Positions 1 through 11,700 of a DNA stretch of 64,000 bases are shown piece by piece (position 1 is the stretch's first letter; every line of letters starts with the position of its first letter). A program made the position numbers and the translations under genes. The DNA comes from Sternotherus odoratus (lineage: Eukaryota > Chordata > Testudines > Kinosternidae), in NCBI GenBank assembly GCA_032164245.1, contig JAVMKO010000005.1:41940133-42004132 (forward strand). The letters are read 5' to 3'. The notes below the pieces were generated by a model. It was not told where the DNA came from. It made no database searches and saw only the letters and a list, made by a program, of their open reading frames with translations.

Positions 1-929
1 CCTGCCAGACTCACTCCAGAGGCTGTCTGCCTGGGAGTTGAGATGGGCATCTCTGTTCCCTTCTCCTGTGGGATGACAGGCCACAGGCTGCCTGTGTGGG
101 GGTCGCACAGGGACTGAGGCCTCCTGCACCTCTAACTCGCAGCTGAGCTACTTGCTGGCTCTCAGGAGACTCTGCTGATCTTCATGCTAAAAGTGGGGCT
201 AAGCAGGGTGGGCCCCCTCCCCCCTCCCACCCTCCCAAAGCAGATACATCTCTCTATCCACATGCAGCTTTGCTGTTTCTTCTCTTTGCTGGGCCTCAGT
301 GTTGATAGGTCGCCTCTCTCATCCTGTCCTTTATGGCCTGCTTCATTCCAGCTTCTCTTGGTCATGAAGCACCCTGTCCAAACTGAGACATCACCCACAC
401 CTCAAGACACGCTCCCTGCTTGGGCTGGGGCCAGCTCTCTTCCCCAGGTAGCCTGGGAGGGCCGGCACAGATAGCCCAGCTGCTGAATTCCCAAGGAGCT
501 CCTAGGCTTAGTGCTGGAAACTGGAAGCAGCAGTGCCTTCACCTCCCAGGGGAAGTCTCCACTCACTGGCATCTCTGTCCCTCTCTGGGCACAGAGACCA
601 GGCGAATCTCCACATGGGATGCCCTGCTTTCACTGCCTGCCCTCTGTGGATTTCTGCACCACCCCAGGCCCTATGAAGAGGGCACTGGGTAGATTTCTTC
701 ATTTGTGGTCATCCTTCCTTACCACCCGCCAGAGCCTCGCCCAGCCCTTGTAACCAAGAGACTCCTTCTCAAATAAGGTTGATCTTTATTGGAGAGGGTG
801 TGTGACACGTGAAAGAGAGAAAATGTACAACCCACCCAGCAGCTCAGACCAAGCAGCAGCAGGGATAGAAGAGAAGAGCGACTAGAGGAAGGGAAGAACA
901 ATACATAGAACTTGTCAACCCTCCTGTCC

Positions 930-1075
930 GAGGGAGGGCAATATTGTTATCCCCATTTTACAGATGTGTAAACTGAGGCACTGAGTGGCAGAGTTGGGAA
1001 TGCTGTGTCCCAGTTCAGTGGGCTTCTCACTAGGCCACACTGAGAGGTAGACACTGTTCACTTCAGAGCCAACTG
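930..1075 (-). repeat. MIR-like SINE remnant
   Basis: The stretch around 947-990 reads 'ccccattttacagatg' followed by 'aactgaggcactgag'. This is the reverse complement of the conserved MIR segment that reads gcctcagtttcccc then atctgtaaaatgggg. The rest is diverged. Assignment is from recognition of the core only. Confidence 0.6.
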
Positions 1076-1334
1076 CCCCCCTAGACAACCAACCCAACCG
1101 TGGTACTTTGGTGATTATACATTACAACGTCCCCTGCAGTCACCTCTGGGATCCCATTAGGCCTTTGAGTTGAATCTTCAGTGTCACTTGGCTTTGTCCA
1201 GGCTTGATGCTTTTCAGAGAAGTCTGGCCAGCTTCAGGGACCATAGTATAGAGCTCCTAGCCCCAAATACCTCCCTGCTTCCAAGGCATTTTGTAGGGTT
1301 GTATTCATTAGTTATTAGACCCCCTCTAAGGGAG

Positions 1335-1465
1335 GTAAAGGCTAGTACAGGGGAGGAAAATGACTAGCACCAGATTGCCCAATAGGTAAGTGTCAGAGCT
1401 AGGAACAGAACCCAGGAGTCCTGTCTCCCAGCCCCCTGCTGTACCCACTAGACTACACCCCCTCC
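1335..1465 (-). repeat. MIR-like SINE remnant (second copy)
   Basis: The segment 'aggaacagaacccaggagt' followed by 'cctgtctcccag' and 'cactagactacac' is the reverse complement of the 5' half of MIR-type SINEs (the region that reads gtctagtgg, then ctgggttc in the forward sense). It lies just upstream of the RASSF1A CpG island. Confidence 0.55.
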
Positions 1466-1679
1466 CTCAGAGATGGTAAAAGACCACTCCAGCCCTGATG
1501 CCTACTACCCTGCTTTAGCCACGGACGGACCCACAGTTTCACCCCCCACCCTCCGCCAACCAGGAGTCACCAGAGACCGACTGGTCCTGCCTCCTAACCT
1601 CGCTGCTGTACCCATTGGCACCACCTATATAACCAGGGGCTGACCCTGCCCCACAAAGGGTTAAGAGCCAGCGCCCAGC

Positions 1680-2760
1680 CCACTCCCCAGCTTTCCGAAG
1701 GGCCCAAGCGGTCCGGGGTTTCTCTCTCAGGGGTCCCCGCTGTCTGCTCCACCCCCCGCCCGCTCTCGCCCCTTCCCCGGTACGGACGCCGGGTGCAGAC
1801 CTGCGGGCAGCGCTCTAGGGACGGCAGGAAATGAACCTCCAGCCGGGGGCGGGGCTGATCCTGCCATAGCAGCCTCGGGGGCGCGCTGGGATCCGCCGGG
1901 CGCCCGCGGGGTTATTTCTGCGCTCTCCGCCCAGCACGTCCCCGCCAGGGGTTCAGCGGGATTCCGCCCCGCGCTCCCGCCCGGTCCTCCCCCCCCCCCC
2001 TCCCGGCCGGGACCGCGGCGCTCGCAGTGCGGAGTTTCCGCCAGTCTGGCGGAGCGAGAAGAACCAGGAGAATCCGGGACACCCCCCCCCCCCCCCGGCC
2101 GAGGCGAGCCAGGCGCCGGCGGGACCTTCGCTTCCATCCCCGCCAGGGTCCTCGGGAGTTTGCGCCTCGTTCAAACCCAGGGGGCGGGGAGGAAAGAGCC
2201 GGGCGGGCTGAGAAGGGGAGCGAGGCAGGCGGAGGAAGGGAGGGCCGGAGGCCGGGCTTCGCGCTGAGGCTTCCCCCACCCCAGGGCCATCGCCGGAGGG
2301 GCTCTGCCCTACCCCCACCCCCACCCCGACCCCGCCCGCTGCGCCTCCCCGCCCCCGCTACAACCCCCGCCGCGGGGCCATGGCCGCGGCCCAGGAGATG
2401 ATCGAGCTGAAGAACCTAGAGCTGGAGAAGCGGATCGACCTGACCCGCGAGCCCCGCGGCACCCCGGAGCGCCCCGTGCGCCTGGAGCGCACCAACGCCC
2501 TGCGCATCACGCCCGGCAAGGTGCCCGAGCTCCTGAGCCGCGTGCGGCAGATCCGCCTGCTGGGCGGGCAGAGCGACCCCCGGCTGACGGGCCAGCTGGG
2601 CGAGGGACACGCCTTCCGGCCCTGCACCCGCGGCCAGCAGACCTGGTGCGACCTGTGCGGCGATTTCGTCTGGGGGGGCCCCCGGAAGAGCCTGCAGTGC
2701 GCCCGTGAGTACCGGCTGGGGGGGGGCAGGCAGCGGGACTGGCCGAGGCTGGGTTGTTGG
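1680..2760 (+). promoter_or_regulatory. RASSF1: CpG island and promoter of RASSF1A
   Basis: A strongly GC- and CpG-rich block begins near 1680, surrounds the first coding exon and fades just after its splice donor at 2705. No convincing TATA box is placed close to the start. In mammals RASSF1A is driven by a CpG-island promoter that is commonly silenced by methylation in tumours. The equivalent position here suggests the same promoter type, which is an inference. Several C and G homopolymer runs (for example around 1990 and 2085) make the exact base count uncertain. Confidence 0.8.
2380..2704 (+). CDS. RASSF1: RASSF1 exon 1-alpha (isoform A start)
   Basis: This encodes residues 1-108, beginning MAAAQEMIELKNLELEK. 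The ATG at 2380 is the first in this frame. It lies in a good context (gccATGg) and is followed by segments resembling the human N-terminus (IEL and RLER.NALRI). The exon supplies the first zinc ligands of the C1 domain (H77, C90, C93, C107). It ends in phase 1 at QCA plus one base before the donor gtgagt. It is about 25 codons longer than its human counterpart, mainly in the linker before the C1 domain. The start could be misjudged if an upstream non-ATG start is used. Confidence 0.93.
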
Positions 2761-5700
2761 CTCCTTCTCGGTAACCCAGCAGAGGAGCCCCCCCCCCACA
2801 CACACACCCTGCTCTGAGGCCCTTGATGGGGGCTGGGCTTTCGGGGGTGGGGGCGCATTTGCCCTGTCCAGGCTCTAAACCCTGAGCCTGCCACCTTTCG
2901 CTGCAGACAGGCCAGAGGCATCCATCTGGGGCTGGGGGCGGAGAGTCCGGTCCCTTCTGATGGAGAGGGGGAGCAGCCGTGGTCCCTCAGCTGCTCAGGT
3001 TGCCCTGCAGTTCCCCTGCCAATTTTGGAGCAGGAGCCAAGTGAGGAAGTGGGGGGCAGGAACCAGCCTGAGGTCTACAGCTTCCTCCTTCCCAGAGCTC
3101 AGGCAGTGGCGCAGGGTACAGGCCTCCTGCTCCAACCCACCCCGGGGTCCCCTTGTGGTCTGAGAGAAGACAGGAGACTTCCCTTCCTCCTCTCTTCTCT
3201 CCCTGGCTCGCCGCTCTGGTTGTGGGGCTGGTGGGATCCTTCCCCTCCCGTTCTCCAGCCAGGGACAGCATAGTGCCCAGCACATGGCTCCGCTAGACAA
3301 AGAACTGGTGCCAGGCCATGCATCACCATGTATCCGCCTCGCTGCCAGGCCACGTGTAGCATGGGGCAGGCCATGTGGGGGCCTGTGGGCTAGTGTGAGC
3401 AGCATAGTTCTGGGACACTCGCCCCTCTCCAGACCTCTCTCTGCCTGGGATGAACTCAGGGCTCAGCTCTTCAACCTTGTAAGAATGGTCACACTGGTCA
3501 GACCAATGGTCCATCTAGCCCAGTATCCTGCTTCTGGCAATGGCCAGGGCCAGGTACCCCAGAGGGAATGGACAGAACAGGAGGATTATTGACTCAGTCC
3601 AGTCCCTCCCAGCCGCCAGCACTTTGCTGCCTCCCCCAGTCCAGTTCAGCAGCTCCTGGCCTGCTCTGGGGTAAGCACAATGCCTAGCTCATGCATGGAG
3701 CTGGGGGCAGGTCCTGCTGCATGTCCCGGCCCCGTAGCAGGGTCAGTTCCAAGCTGGTGAAGTTTGGGATCGTCCTGCACACAGCAAACTCTCTGTTCTG
3801 CTAGGGGTCATTCTGGAGTGTTGTCACACCCTGGCCTGGCAACCTGGCCAAGCCCCCCTATTATCCCAATGGGCTCCCCCTGCTGGTGATTACACAATGG
3901 TGCACAGGGGAAATTAGCCATGTGAAGACTTCAGAGCCCTCAGGACTCCGAGCCAGCCCAGGGCCTGTGGGTATGTGGGACCCCTACCCCCCCACACACA
4001 TATGGCACTGGGGTCTGCCTTCACGGTGCAAAAGGTGCCCTGGGACACCATCTCACAGTGGTGCTTTACCCAATGCCCAGGAGCTCCCAGTCTTCCCCTG
4101 GGTCCCTAGGGAGCCCTGTGAATTTGGGCCTGGGGGCACGGTGGGGAAGGGGAGATGGTTCCCTATGCTGATCTCCAGTTGCCTTCTTCAGGCCAGTGCT
4201 CAGCACAGTGAGGAGAGAACCACCGCCAGCCCCTGGAGCTTGAGAGCCCCAGGATGAGGAGAGAGTGAATACTCCTCTCGAAGGTGCTTAAGCCCCGGCA
4301 CTGGGGGGGGGGGGGGTCTGGAGCTCCCAGCAGATGCACCGCAGGTCAGGAACCCCTGTGCTGCATCCCCCTGCCAGCCAGGTGTAGCCGTCTGAGAATC
4401 AGATGGTTTGTTCGCCTGCCAATCACGGGAAGCGTGGGTGCGGGAGGAAGCCCTGGGGTTAACGGGCTCTCTACCTCGATCTGTTTGCCGTGCTGTGCTG
4501 GCACTCGGCAGGCATGGATGCAAGGCCCCAGTGGCACAGGCAGACCAAGGCTCTCCTCCAGCCAGTGTGTCAAGCTGGGATCTCTTCTGATCCTGCAAGC
4601 CAGGCAGAGCTGGATGAAAGGCTCTTAGGGAAACACAAGGTGCTGCAGGAAGGGGGCACCCTTCCCTCTAGGCCAGGGGGTAGAGGTCTTCTGCCAGAAC
4701 CTGAGGCCCTGCCTGCTTGTGGGCATTAAGGATGGCAGGGCACTATCTGCAAGACTGGGGTGTTAACTTTAGGGCCTTGGCCAGGTCCCTCCTTGGGCGA
4801 TGTTACAATCTGCCTCCCTGAACCCCTCTTCAGCCTCCTCCACAGAGGAGCAGATTCTGTTTCCATCCCAAAGGTTGGCTGTTTGGCGTTGAACAGCTGC
4901 TACATTCCACCTCGGAGGCAGCTGCGTTTCAGTGACGAGCAGCTGTGGAGTAAGGAGATCTCTCTGGGGGATGGTAACATGGAGGCAGGGCCGAATCGCC
5001 CATCCTGGGACGGGGAGGGAATGGAACCGTTTGCTAGGTCCCAAATTCCTCCTCCTGCTAGAAGAGGCTGGTGGCCCTAGGGAGCGGGGGAGGCATCAGG
5101 CCTGGCTCAGGCTGACTGGAGGGGTGCAGGATGGAACCGCGGTGTGTTTATGGGTTGGGAGAGTTGGCCCAGGCAAGGAGTGTCTCTTGAGTGGCTGGGC
5201 ATTGAGGCTGGGCATGGCAACAGGCACTGAGAGAAACAGGTGGGGAGCCATGCCGGCGGGCACTGTGATACGATTGCTGGAGATGGTGGGCACGGAGCCC
5301 GGCGGGGCCCCTGAGGGGTCAGGGCATGGAGCACGGACCTGGCAGACCAGTGGAGCCCAGCAAGGGCCGTGATGTGGGCAATGGGGTGGTGGTAATTGCG
5401 CCCATAGAGATGGTATCAGTCAACTGATTTGGGCCCATGCTCAGGGAACACCCACCCTGCCCCTGTTGAGCAGGGAGAAATGTGTAGGTAAGAAGAGAAT
5501 ATTTTAGAGAGGGAAACAGTTGAAGGCAGGAGTGTCCCATGGCGAAGGACAGGGAGGTCCCACCCACCCTGATTGATTGATACGCCCCACCTGTCAACCT
5601 GCTTTCCCTGCTATTTAGTGTAATTTCTCTTCCACCTCTGCCTCCACTTCCCCGGTGGCATCTGGGTCTCCATTCGCCACCAGCAAATCCGAGGCAGTGG

Positions 5701-8700
5701 GCTGCTGGGTCCCTGGCAGCTGTGGGGCTGAAGCCCTCAAGGTTTCTGGGTCAGCCCTGCTGTGATAAGTTTCCAGGCTTCCTCCCCTAGAGCTGGGAGC
5801 TTGAAAGCACTGGGAGCCTCCAGTCTAGCCAGGACTTGACCCCCGACTCTGCTGCAGAACGCATGGAAGTCCTGAGACAGGCCTCCAGGCTCTGTGGCTC
5901 TACAGCAGCCCTGCCCTGTGGGCTGCCCCAGGGCTGGGCCTCCCGGGCTTGCAGGATCCCAGGCCAGCTGGCTCCCTGTGGTGCCCGACTCCCCAGTGGA
6001 AGAGGCTGTTCTGCAGTAGCGATCATGGTTGATTTTTTCCCTGTGTAGATCAGCCCTGAGATTTGCCGTGATGCTTTCTGGACCAAAGGGGAAGTCAGAG
6101 ATTCTGATTTGTTTTTAACTCTGGAAAAAGAGCAGGGGGTGGAGTTGGAATTTTCCTGGGAAGAAGGAGGACGTTGAAATCTTTCCTTGTGTGACCCTGC
6201 CGCGAGGGGATGGGGAGATCTGCCTGATGCTGGGCTGGAGACCACTTAGCTGATTCTTCCTTTGGCCCATCAATCCCACCCCCACAATCTGTGTTGCTCT
6301 CAGCTGTCACCCCACGCTGAGCTCTGCGCCTCTGGCCCCCCCAGAGGATGGGATGTGGGAATGCTCTCAGCATCTCCCCTGAGGCGATCTTCTTCTTCCT
6401 GCTCCATCCGTGGCTGCTCTAGTCAGGAGACCTGCTTCCCCAGAGGGACAAGCAGACAAGGCTGTAACTGAACAGTGTGATGGACAGTGTGGTGAAGCTC
6501 TTCTGATTGTAATTAATCTATCACTGAACGCATCTGTCATCCCAAAGTGCTGCATCAGTTACAGAGAAACTCTTTGCCTCCCACCCCGCTGAATGCAGCT
6601 GCCTCTGGGGTGGAACGCAGCTATTTACCAGCACACAGCAACCCTGGGACAGGAAGCAAAACTATGCTGGGGGAGGCCAGGTCAGCAGAATTTAATGACC
6701 AGTGTTGCACTTTGGCCCAAATATGGTGTTAACCTGCAACTATTCTTGTGAAAATAATAATAATGCTGCTTAGCACTTCTGTAAATGCCAAAGGACTGTG
6801 ACTGGCCACAAGGGGTCAGTACTGCCCCAAGGTCAATACTAAATCAGAGAGGAGGACCTCCCCTGCCGACCCACCAATACCGCTTCCTGAAGCCCACTGC
6901 TCCCTACCACCCTGGGACATTGGGGCTGGCAGTGACTCAGCGGGGAGAGTTTTCAACGCCACTTTCTGCATCCCCTGGGCTGGTTCCATGCAAGCACTCA
7001 CCAGGTTTATATGCGAGATCTAACGAGATCACAGTTCAGTGGGGGGCAGCCCGTTAGACATGGTGCCCTGTTGTGAGCAGGCTTGGCAGGAGCTGATTGT
7101 TATGGTCAATGTTGATAAATGTCAATTTCACCTACAAACCCAAATATTGCTGTCCGCAATAATCTACATGTACTGATCAGGGATGTAAGAAAAATGCTGC
7201 TTGGGAACTCGTTAAGAGTTTGATTGAGGGACAGTTCCTTTGTGCATTTTGACGGGCGATGTTGTCAATGTTGTGTTGAGCGGTTATAAAGTGTTACCCT
7301 TTTGGAATCTCAGTGTCTGTTCAGTACACAATTGTCTGACCCCTCCCCCCTAATTTCCAGCAACTGTGAAAATTGATACAAATCTAAAAAATAAACCTTG
7401 AGATTCTCCATCATAATGATAAAAAAGTAACAATTTAATTCTGCTAGGCCTAGTTATAAGCTACAACCATCCCAGCCACCCCTGCCTCCATTCATGGCCT
7501 TTATTAGCAGCGGGTGTCCAAGTGGAGTGTGGCACTGTAAAATCTATGGATCTGATCCTCTGCTTCCCTTACTGGTGTGACCTGGACTCGGAGTAACTCC
7601 AGTGGAGTGACACTGGTGTCAAAGAATCCGATTCATTGTCCTGCTGTGCTGCAGAGATAACCACTAGAGGGCGCCGGAGCCCTATTTAAAGTCATAGTTC
7701 CCCTCTAAAAGGAACAGCTGACAGTCCATGGAAAACTTGGGAGGAACTTTCCATGGAGAATTAAGTGTGATGGTTCTGCTTCTGCAGCTAATCCTGCTCT
7801 CCAAAGCTGGGGCATGGGGCCTCTTTCTCCTGCGGCTCACAGGGCCAGTGGTTAGAAAGGCTGGGTTGTGAGCCGTCTGGCTGCAGGCAGGGAACAGGGC
7901 AGCCTGGGACTCAGTGGGCTCGCTAGAAACTCACTAGACATTCAAGTATCTCAGCAAAATGAAAGTTTGGCTTCTCTCTCAGTGGAAGGAAGCTCACGTG
8001 TTGGATGTAGACACGCGGATTGTTTTGATATCCCAGTTATAGAATCATAGAATCTCCGGGTTGGAAGGGACCTCAGGAGGTCATCTAGTACAACTCCCTG
8101 TTTGAAGCAGGACCGATCCCCAACTAAAGCAAATCAGTCTATGGGGGGAGAGGCCCTTGAGTTGCCTGAACCCACTGTCAACACTAGGGTGACCAGAAGT
8201 CCTGATTTTATAGGGACAGTCCCAATATTTGGGGCTTTGTCTTCTATAAGTGCCTATTACCCCTCCCCCCCATCCCTATTTTCACCTTTGCTATCTGGTG
8301 ACCCTAATCAACACCTATGTCTATTATATCCAAACTCTTTTGTCTGGCTTTTGTCTCTATGGGTTACATGAGAATCTCCAAGTTCATTTACTTCTGAAGT
8401 TACTGTCTAGTCCAGTGGCTCCCAAACTTTTGTACTGGTGACGCCTTTCAACAGCAACTCTCTGAGTGCAACCCCCCCTTATAAATTAAAAACACTTTTA
8501 AATACATTTAACACCATTATAAATGCTGGAGACATTGGGGTGGCGGCTGACCACTTCTGACCCCCCCATGTAATAACTTCACGACCCCTGAGGGGTCCCA
8601 ATCCCCAGTTTGGGAACCCATGGTCTACCCCATGTACTCGCAAAGAGAACAGCTTGAAAGCATGGCAAAGGCTCAGAAGGCAAACAAGCACTCAACATGT

Positions 8701-11700
8701 GTTAGTTTATCATGGTCTCATGGTTTTTTAAGCCAATCTTGGGACTTTTTCCGAGAACGGATGCGATTTTATTTATTTTATTTTTTAACTCCTGGTGTTG
8801 GAGATACAGCAAAGAGAACAGATGTGCCGTGCTTTTCTCTCCCTCTGTCTCTGATGGAGGCCCTGTGAAAGAGCCACAACTGAACTCTAACACCCCAAAA
8901 ATTAGAGGTGCTCTTGTTTTCTTTCTACAGTGCCCAACTGCTCCCATTTTCCCCACCCCCCACCTGGGTGCCTGGGGTGCTGGCAAGTACACAGAATAGT
9001 TTGGTGGTTTGAGGATTGGCCTGCTAAACACAGGGTTGTGAGTTCAATCCTTGAGGGGGCCATTTAGAGATATGGGGCAAAAATCTGTTGGATGATTTAG
9101 TTGGGGATTGGTCCTGCTTTGAGCAGGGGGTTGGACTAGATGAGGTCCCTTCCAACCCTGATATTCTATGATTCTAACACAGGACTACTCAGGAGTGAAT
9201 TCAGCTCCGTTTTCCAAGCCACATACAAAATCATATTCTCATTCAACCAGTTATTCTTTTGCTTCAGAATGGGGAACATTTTGAAATTCATCTTCTGATG
9301 TGGAAAAGCCAGAAAAGTGATGTATTTGGGGCCACAAAATGGCCTGGAATGAAGTGAGAACCATGTTATTTCTCCAATTTTTTTAAAAAAATATTTGTAT
9401 ACCAAGATCCCCTAATTTTTGCCTCAGTCTTTGTTGCTCGGGAGGTCTGGGGGAGGGGAGAGAAAACCAAAACCATTTCTCTTTCCAGAGCATTTGACCG
9501 GTTCCTGCTACCAAGCTGAATCCTCTGGTTTGTGACATCACAAGTTGCAATGAAGAAGATTGTGATCTCACAAGCAGACCTCAAAGGTGGGGGGACAAGG
9601 GTCAACAACACAGAACAAGGGGAAAGAAATGAAGTTGTTCTCACAGGGAAAGGTCTTTGCTGTGAGGGAGAGGAGACCCCTGTGAGATAGGGGGTGGGGA
9701 AGAGGGCATCCCTATAGAGATCGGGGGCACATGGGGCGAGTGAGGGGGGAATCTCTTAGGTTGTGTCGTGGCACCGTGTGACTGCCGTTGGAGCATTCCT
9801 CCTGCATGAGCCCATCTGCACTGCAGGAGCCGTGTCTAGGCGAATGGTTCCAGGGGCAGCCGGGTGCCCATTAATAGGCTCTTTGTGCTGGCGGGCGGGT
9901 GGCAGTGTGGCTCCGGGGAAAGGCGCTGCTGCTGGGACAGAGGCTCTTTGTCTTGGTCCCTTTGAAGTGTGTGCGCGTTGGGGGATCACTCTCTCACTCT
10001 TGCCCCACGGAGGGCATGTAAGTGGAGGCCTCGTGGCTGGGCACAGGGGGCTTCGCTGGGTCCATCAGAGATCCTGGGGCTGGCAGAGCAGCGTCTGGGT
10101 GCCACAGAATTGTATGGTGCGTTAATCACGGGGACAGAGAAATTGGAGGGACAGTAGCCCTGTTAGCTCCTGCCCAGCCCAGCCCAGTCTTCCCACAAGC
10201 TGGGGCAGGAGCATCCCCCGGGGTCTGTTTCCCTGGCTGCTGACAGATGCTGGGTGCTACCGAAGGTGCTCCACCACCAGTACAGTGAAGAGGGCAGAAC
10301 GGGTACCCGGCAAGGGTACCATCTCCCCTGTGTCCCTCTTCCTGGCTGCTGAGGCTGTGCCTGGCTCCACCTGGGATCAGTGTCCACCTGTAATGCCTGG
10401 CCCTTTCCCCTTCACCTGCACGGCCGCTTCCCAGGCTGAGCACCTGGCTCATGTCTCCTCATCCCCCTATGCCACTTCCTTGGCAGACCCCAGCTCTGCA
10501 GGAGTGTGCGTGGCATGGCACAGGCCGGGCAACCTGTGTGTGCAAGTGTCCCCAGAGCCCATTCCCACCTTCCCTCCCTCCCTCCCCCGGCTGATCTTGG
10601 GGGTGGGAAAGGTGGGGTCCCCTACAAGTAGCTGAAGGAGGCCCGTCCGCTTGCTGATTGATTTTTGGTGGGGATCTCACGGGACCCCGGCTCCTTGATT
10701 CCATTCCCTCGAAATCCCAAAGCACAGCCCTGGATAGGTGGGATTCAGCCCAGAGTGGGGGGCCCTCTGCTTCTGAGAACCCCACACTGGCCACCAGCTC
10801 TGGCTGAGACCTAGGCCAACGACTCCCTCCTGTCCTGAGCTTGGTCTGGCAGGGGGTGGGGGTGATCCAAGGTTAGGTTTGTCATACAGCCCCCCTCAGA
10901 GTTCCCATGCAGCAGGGCTCTCTCCCTGGGACCTGGGGAGCTAAGCAGGGAGGCAGGGAGCTGGGATAGGAAATATTGAGCCACCATGCAACTGATCGGG
11001 ATGGTCAATGGCGTCCGACTGACCCCATCCTAGCCCTGGGGTTCTGGCAAGTGCTGGACCCTGGGGGCTGCTGGATTCTCCCTCAGGCTGGCTCCCGTCC
11101 ACCTAACACTGTCTCCTCTTTCCTCTCCCCTCCCCCAGACTGCAAGTTCACCTGCCACTATCGGTGCCGGGCCCTGATCCAGTTGGACTGCAGCGGCCCC
11201 CGGTACCAGGACAGCGACCCGGCCGAGGCCAACGAGCAGACTGTGGAGAAAGACACCAACGTGGTAGGAGAGCGGTGGGGATTCTGACCTAGGTCTGCAG
11301 GGTGCAAATGCACCCACGTTGTGGGGAACGGAGCAGCTGGGAGCTCCCCCACAGCCAGCGCCCCCTGCTCCACTTCCCACAGCGCCCCCTGCTGGGAGAG
11401 GTGGGGGGCTGGAGGTCATCAAGCTCCTCCCCTTGCTGTCTGTCCCCAGCCCAAAGCATGGGTGCTGGGAGGTTCCTTCCCCTCCTGTGCACAGCAGTGT
11501 GCAAGCCGGGCTCAGCTGGTGTCCAGGGAGAGCTTCATCAATCTTGTGGCGGCCCTGGTGGAGGAGCCAGCTCCAATTTCATCCTGAGATGGTGGCTCCG
11601 CTCCTGGCAGCTGGGCCCTCCCTGCTAAGGCCTCCCCGGGGCAGGGACAGTGGGGGAAGGGGGATGAGGCCCATTCGCGCAGCTGGGCGGGCGCATTGCC

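Larger units (their letters stand above)
1..1680. other. Intergenic DNA upstream of RASSF1
   Basis: No exon could be recognised here. By synteny with human 3p21.3 the 3' end of ZMYND10 would be expected upstream, but no translated segment resembles it. Two stretches (about 930-1075 and 1335-1465) look like minus-strand MIR-type SINE remnants. A TATATAA string lies at 1626-1632, about 750 bp before the RASSF1A start. It is too far away, and the promoter too CpG-rich, to call it a TATA box. Confidence 0.6.
2705..11138 (+). other. RASSF1: RASSF1 intron 1 (isoform A)
   Basis: An 8.4-kb GT-AG intron. It holds a familiar sauropsid repeat at 3470-3592, a CR1 3' end at 8038-8145, two miniature elements at 8185-8306 and 8413-8622, and a tRNA/CR1 SINE at about 9000-9178. 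A G run lies near 4304-4316. A 22-codon-scale palindromic fragment around 7540-7625 resembles an old sauropsid repeat but could not be named. I saw no coding exon; the open frames in it are short and unconserved in appearance. Confidence 0.85.

Noticed and set aside
1..190. Possible last exon of an upstream gene, with a cag acceptor near 140 and a stop at about 175
   Set aside because: Only about 11 codons are open and they do not resemble any protein I recognise. ZMYND10 cannot be supported.
1626..1632. TATATAA as the RASSF1A TATA box
   Set aside because: It is about 750 bp from the start codon and outside the CpG-rich core. It is likely chance or part of repeat sequence.
2027..2401. Open frame overlapping the RASSF1A start
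   Set aside because: It is not in frame with the conserved protein and is rich in Arg and Pro from CpG content.
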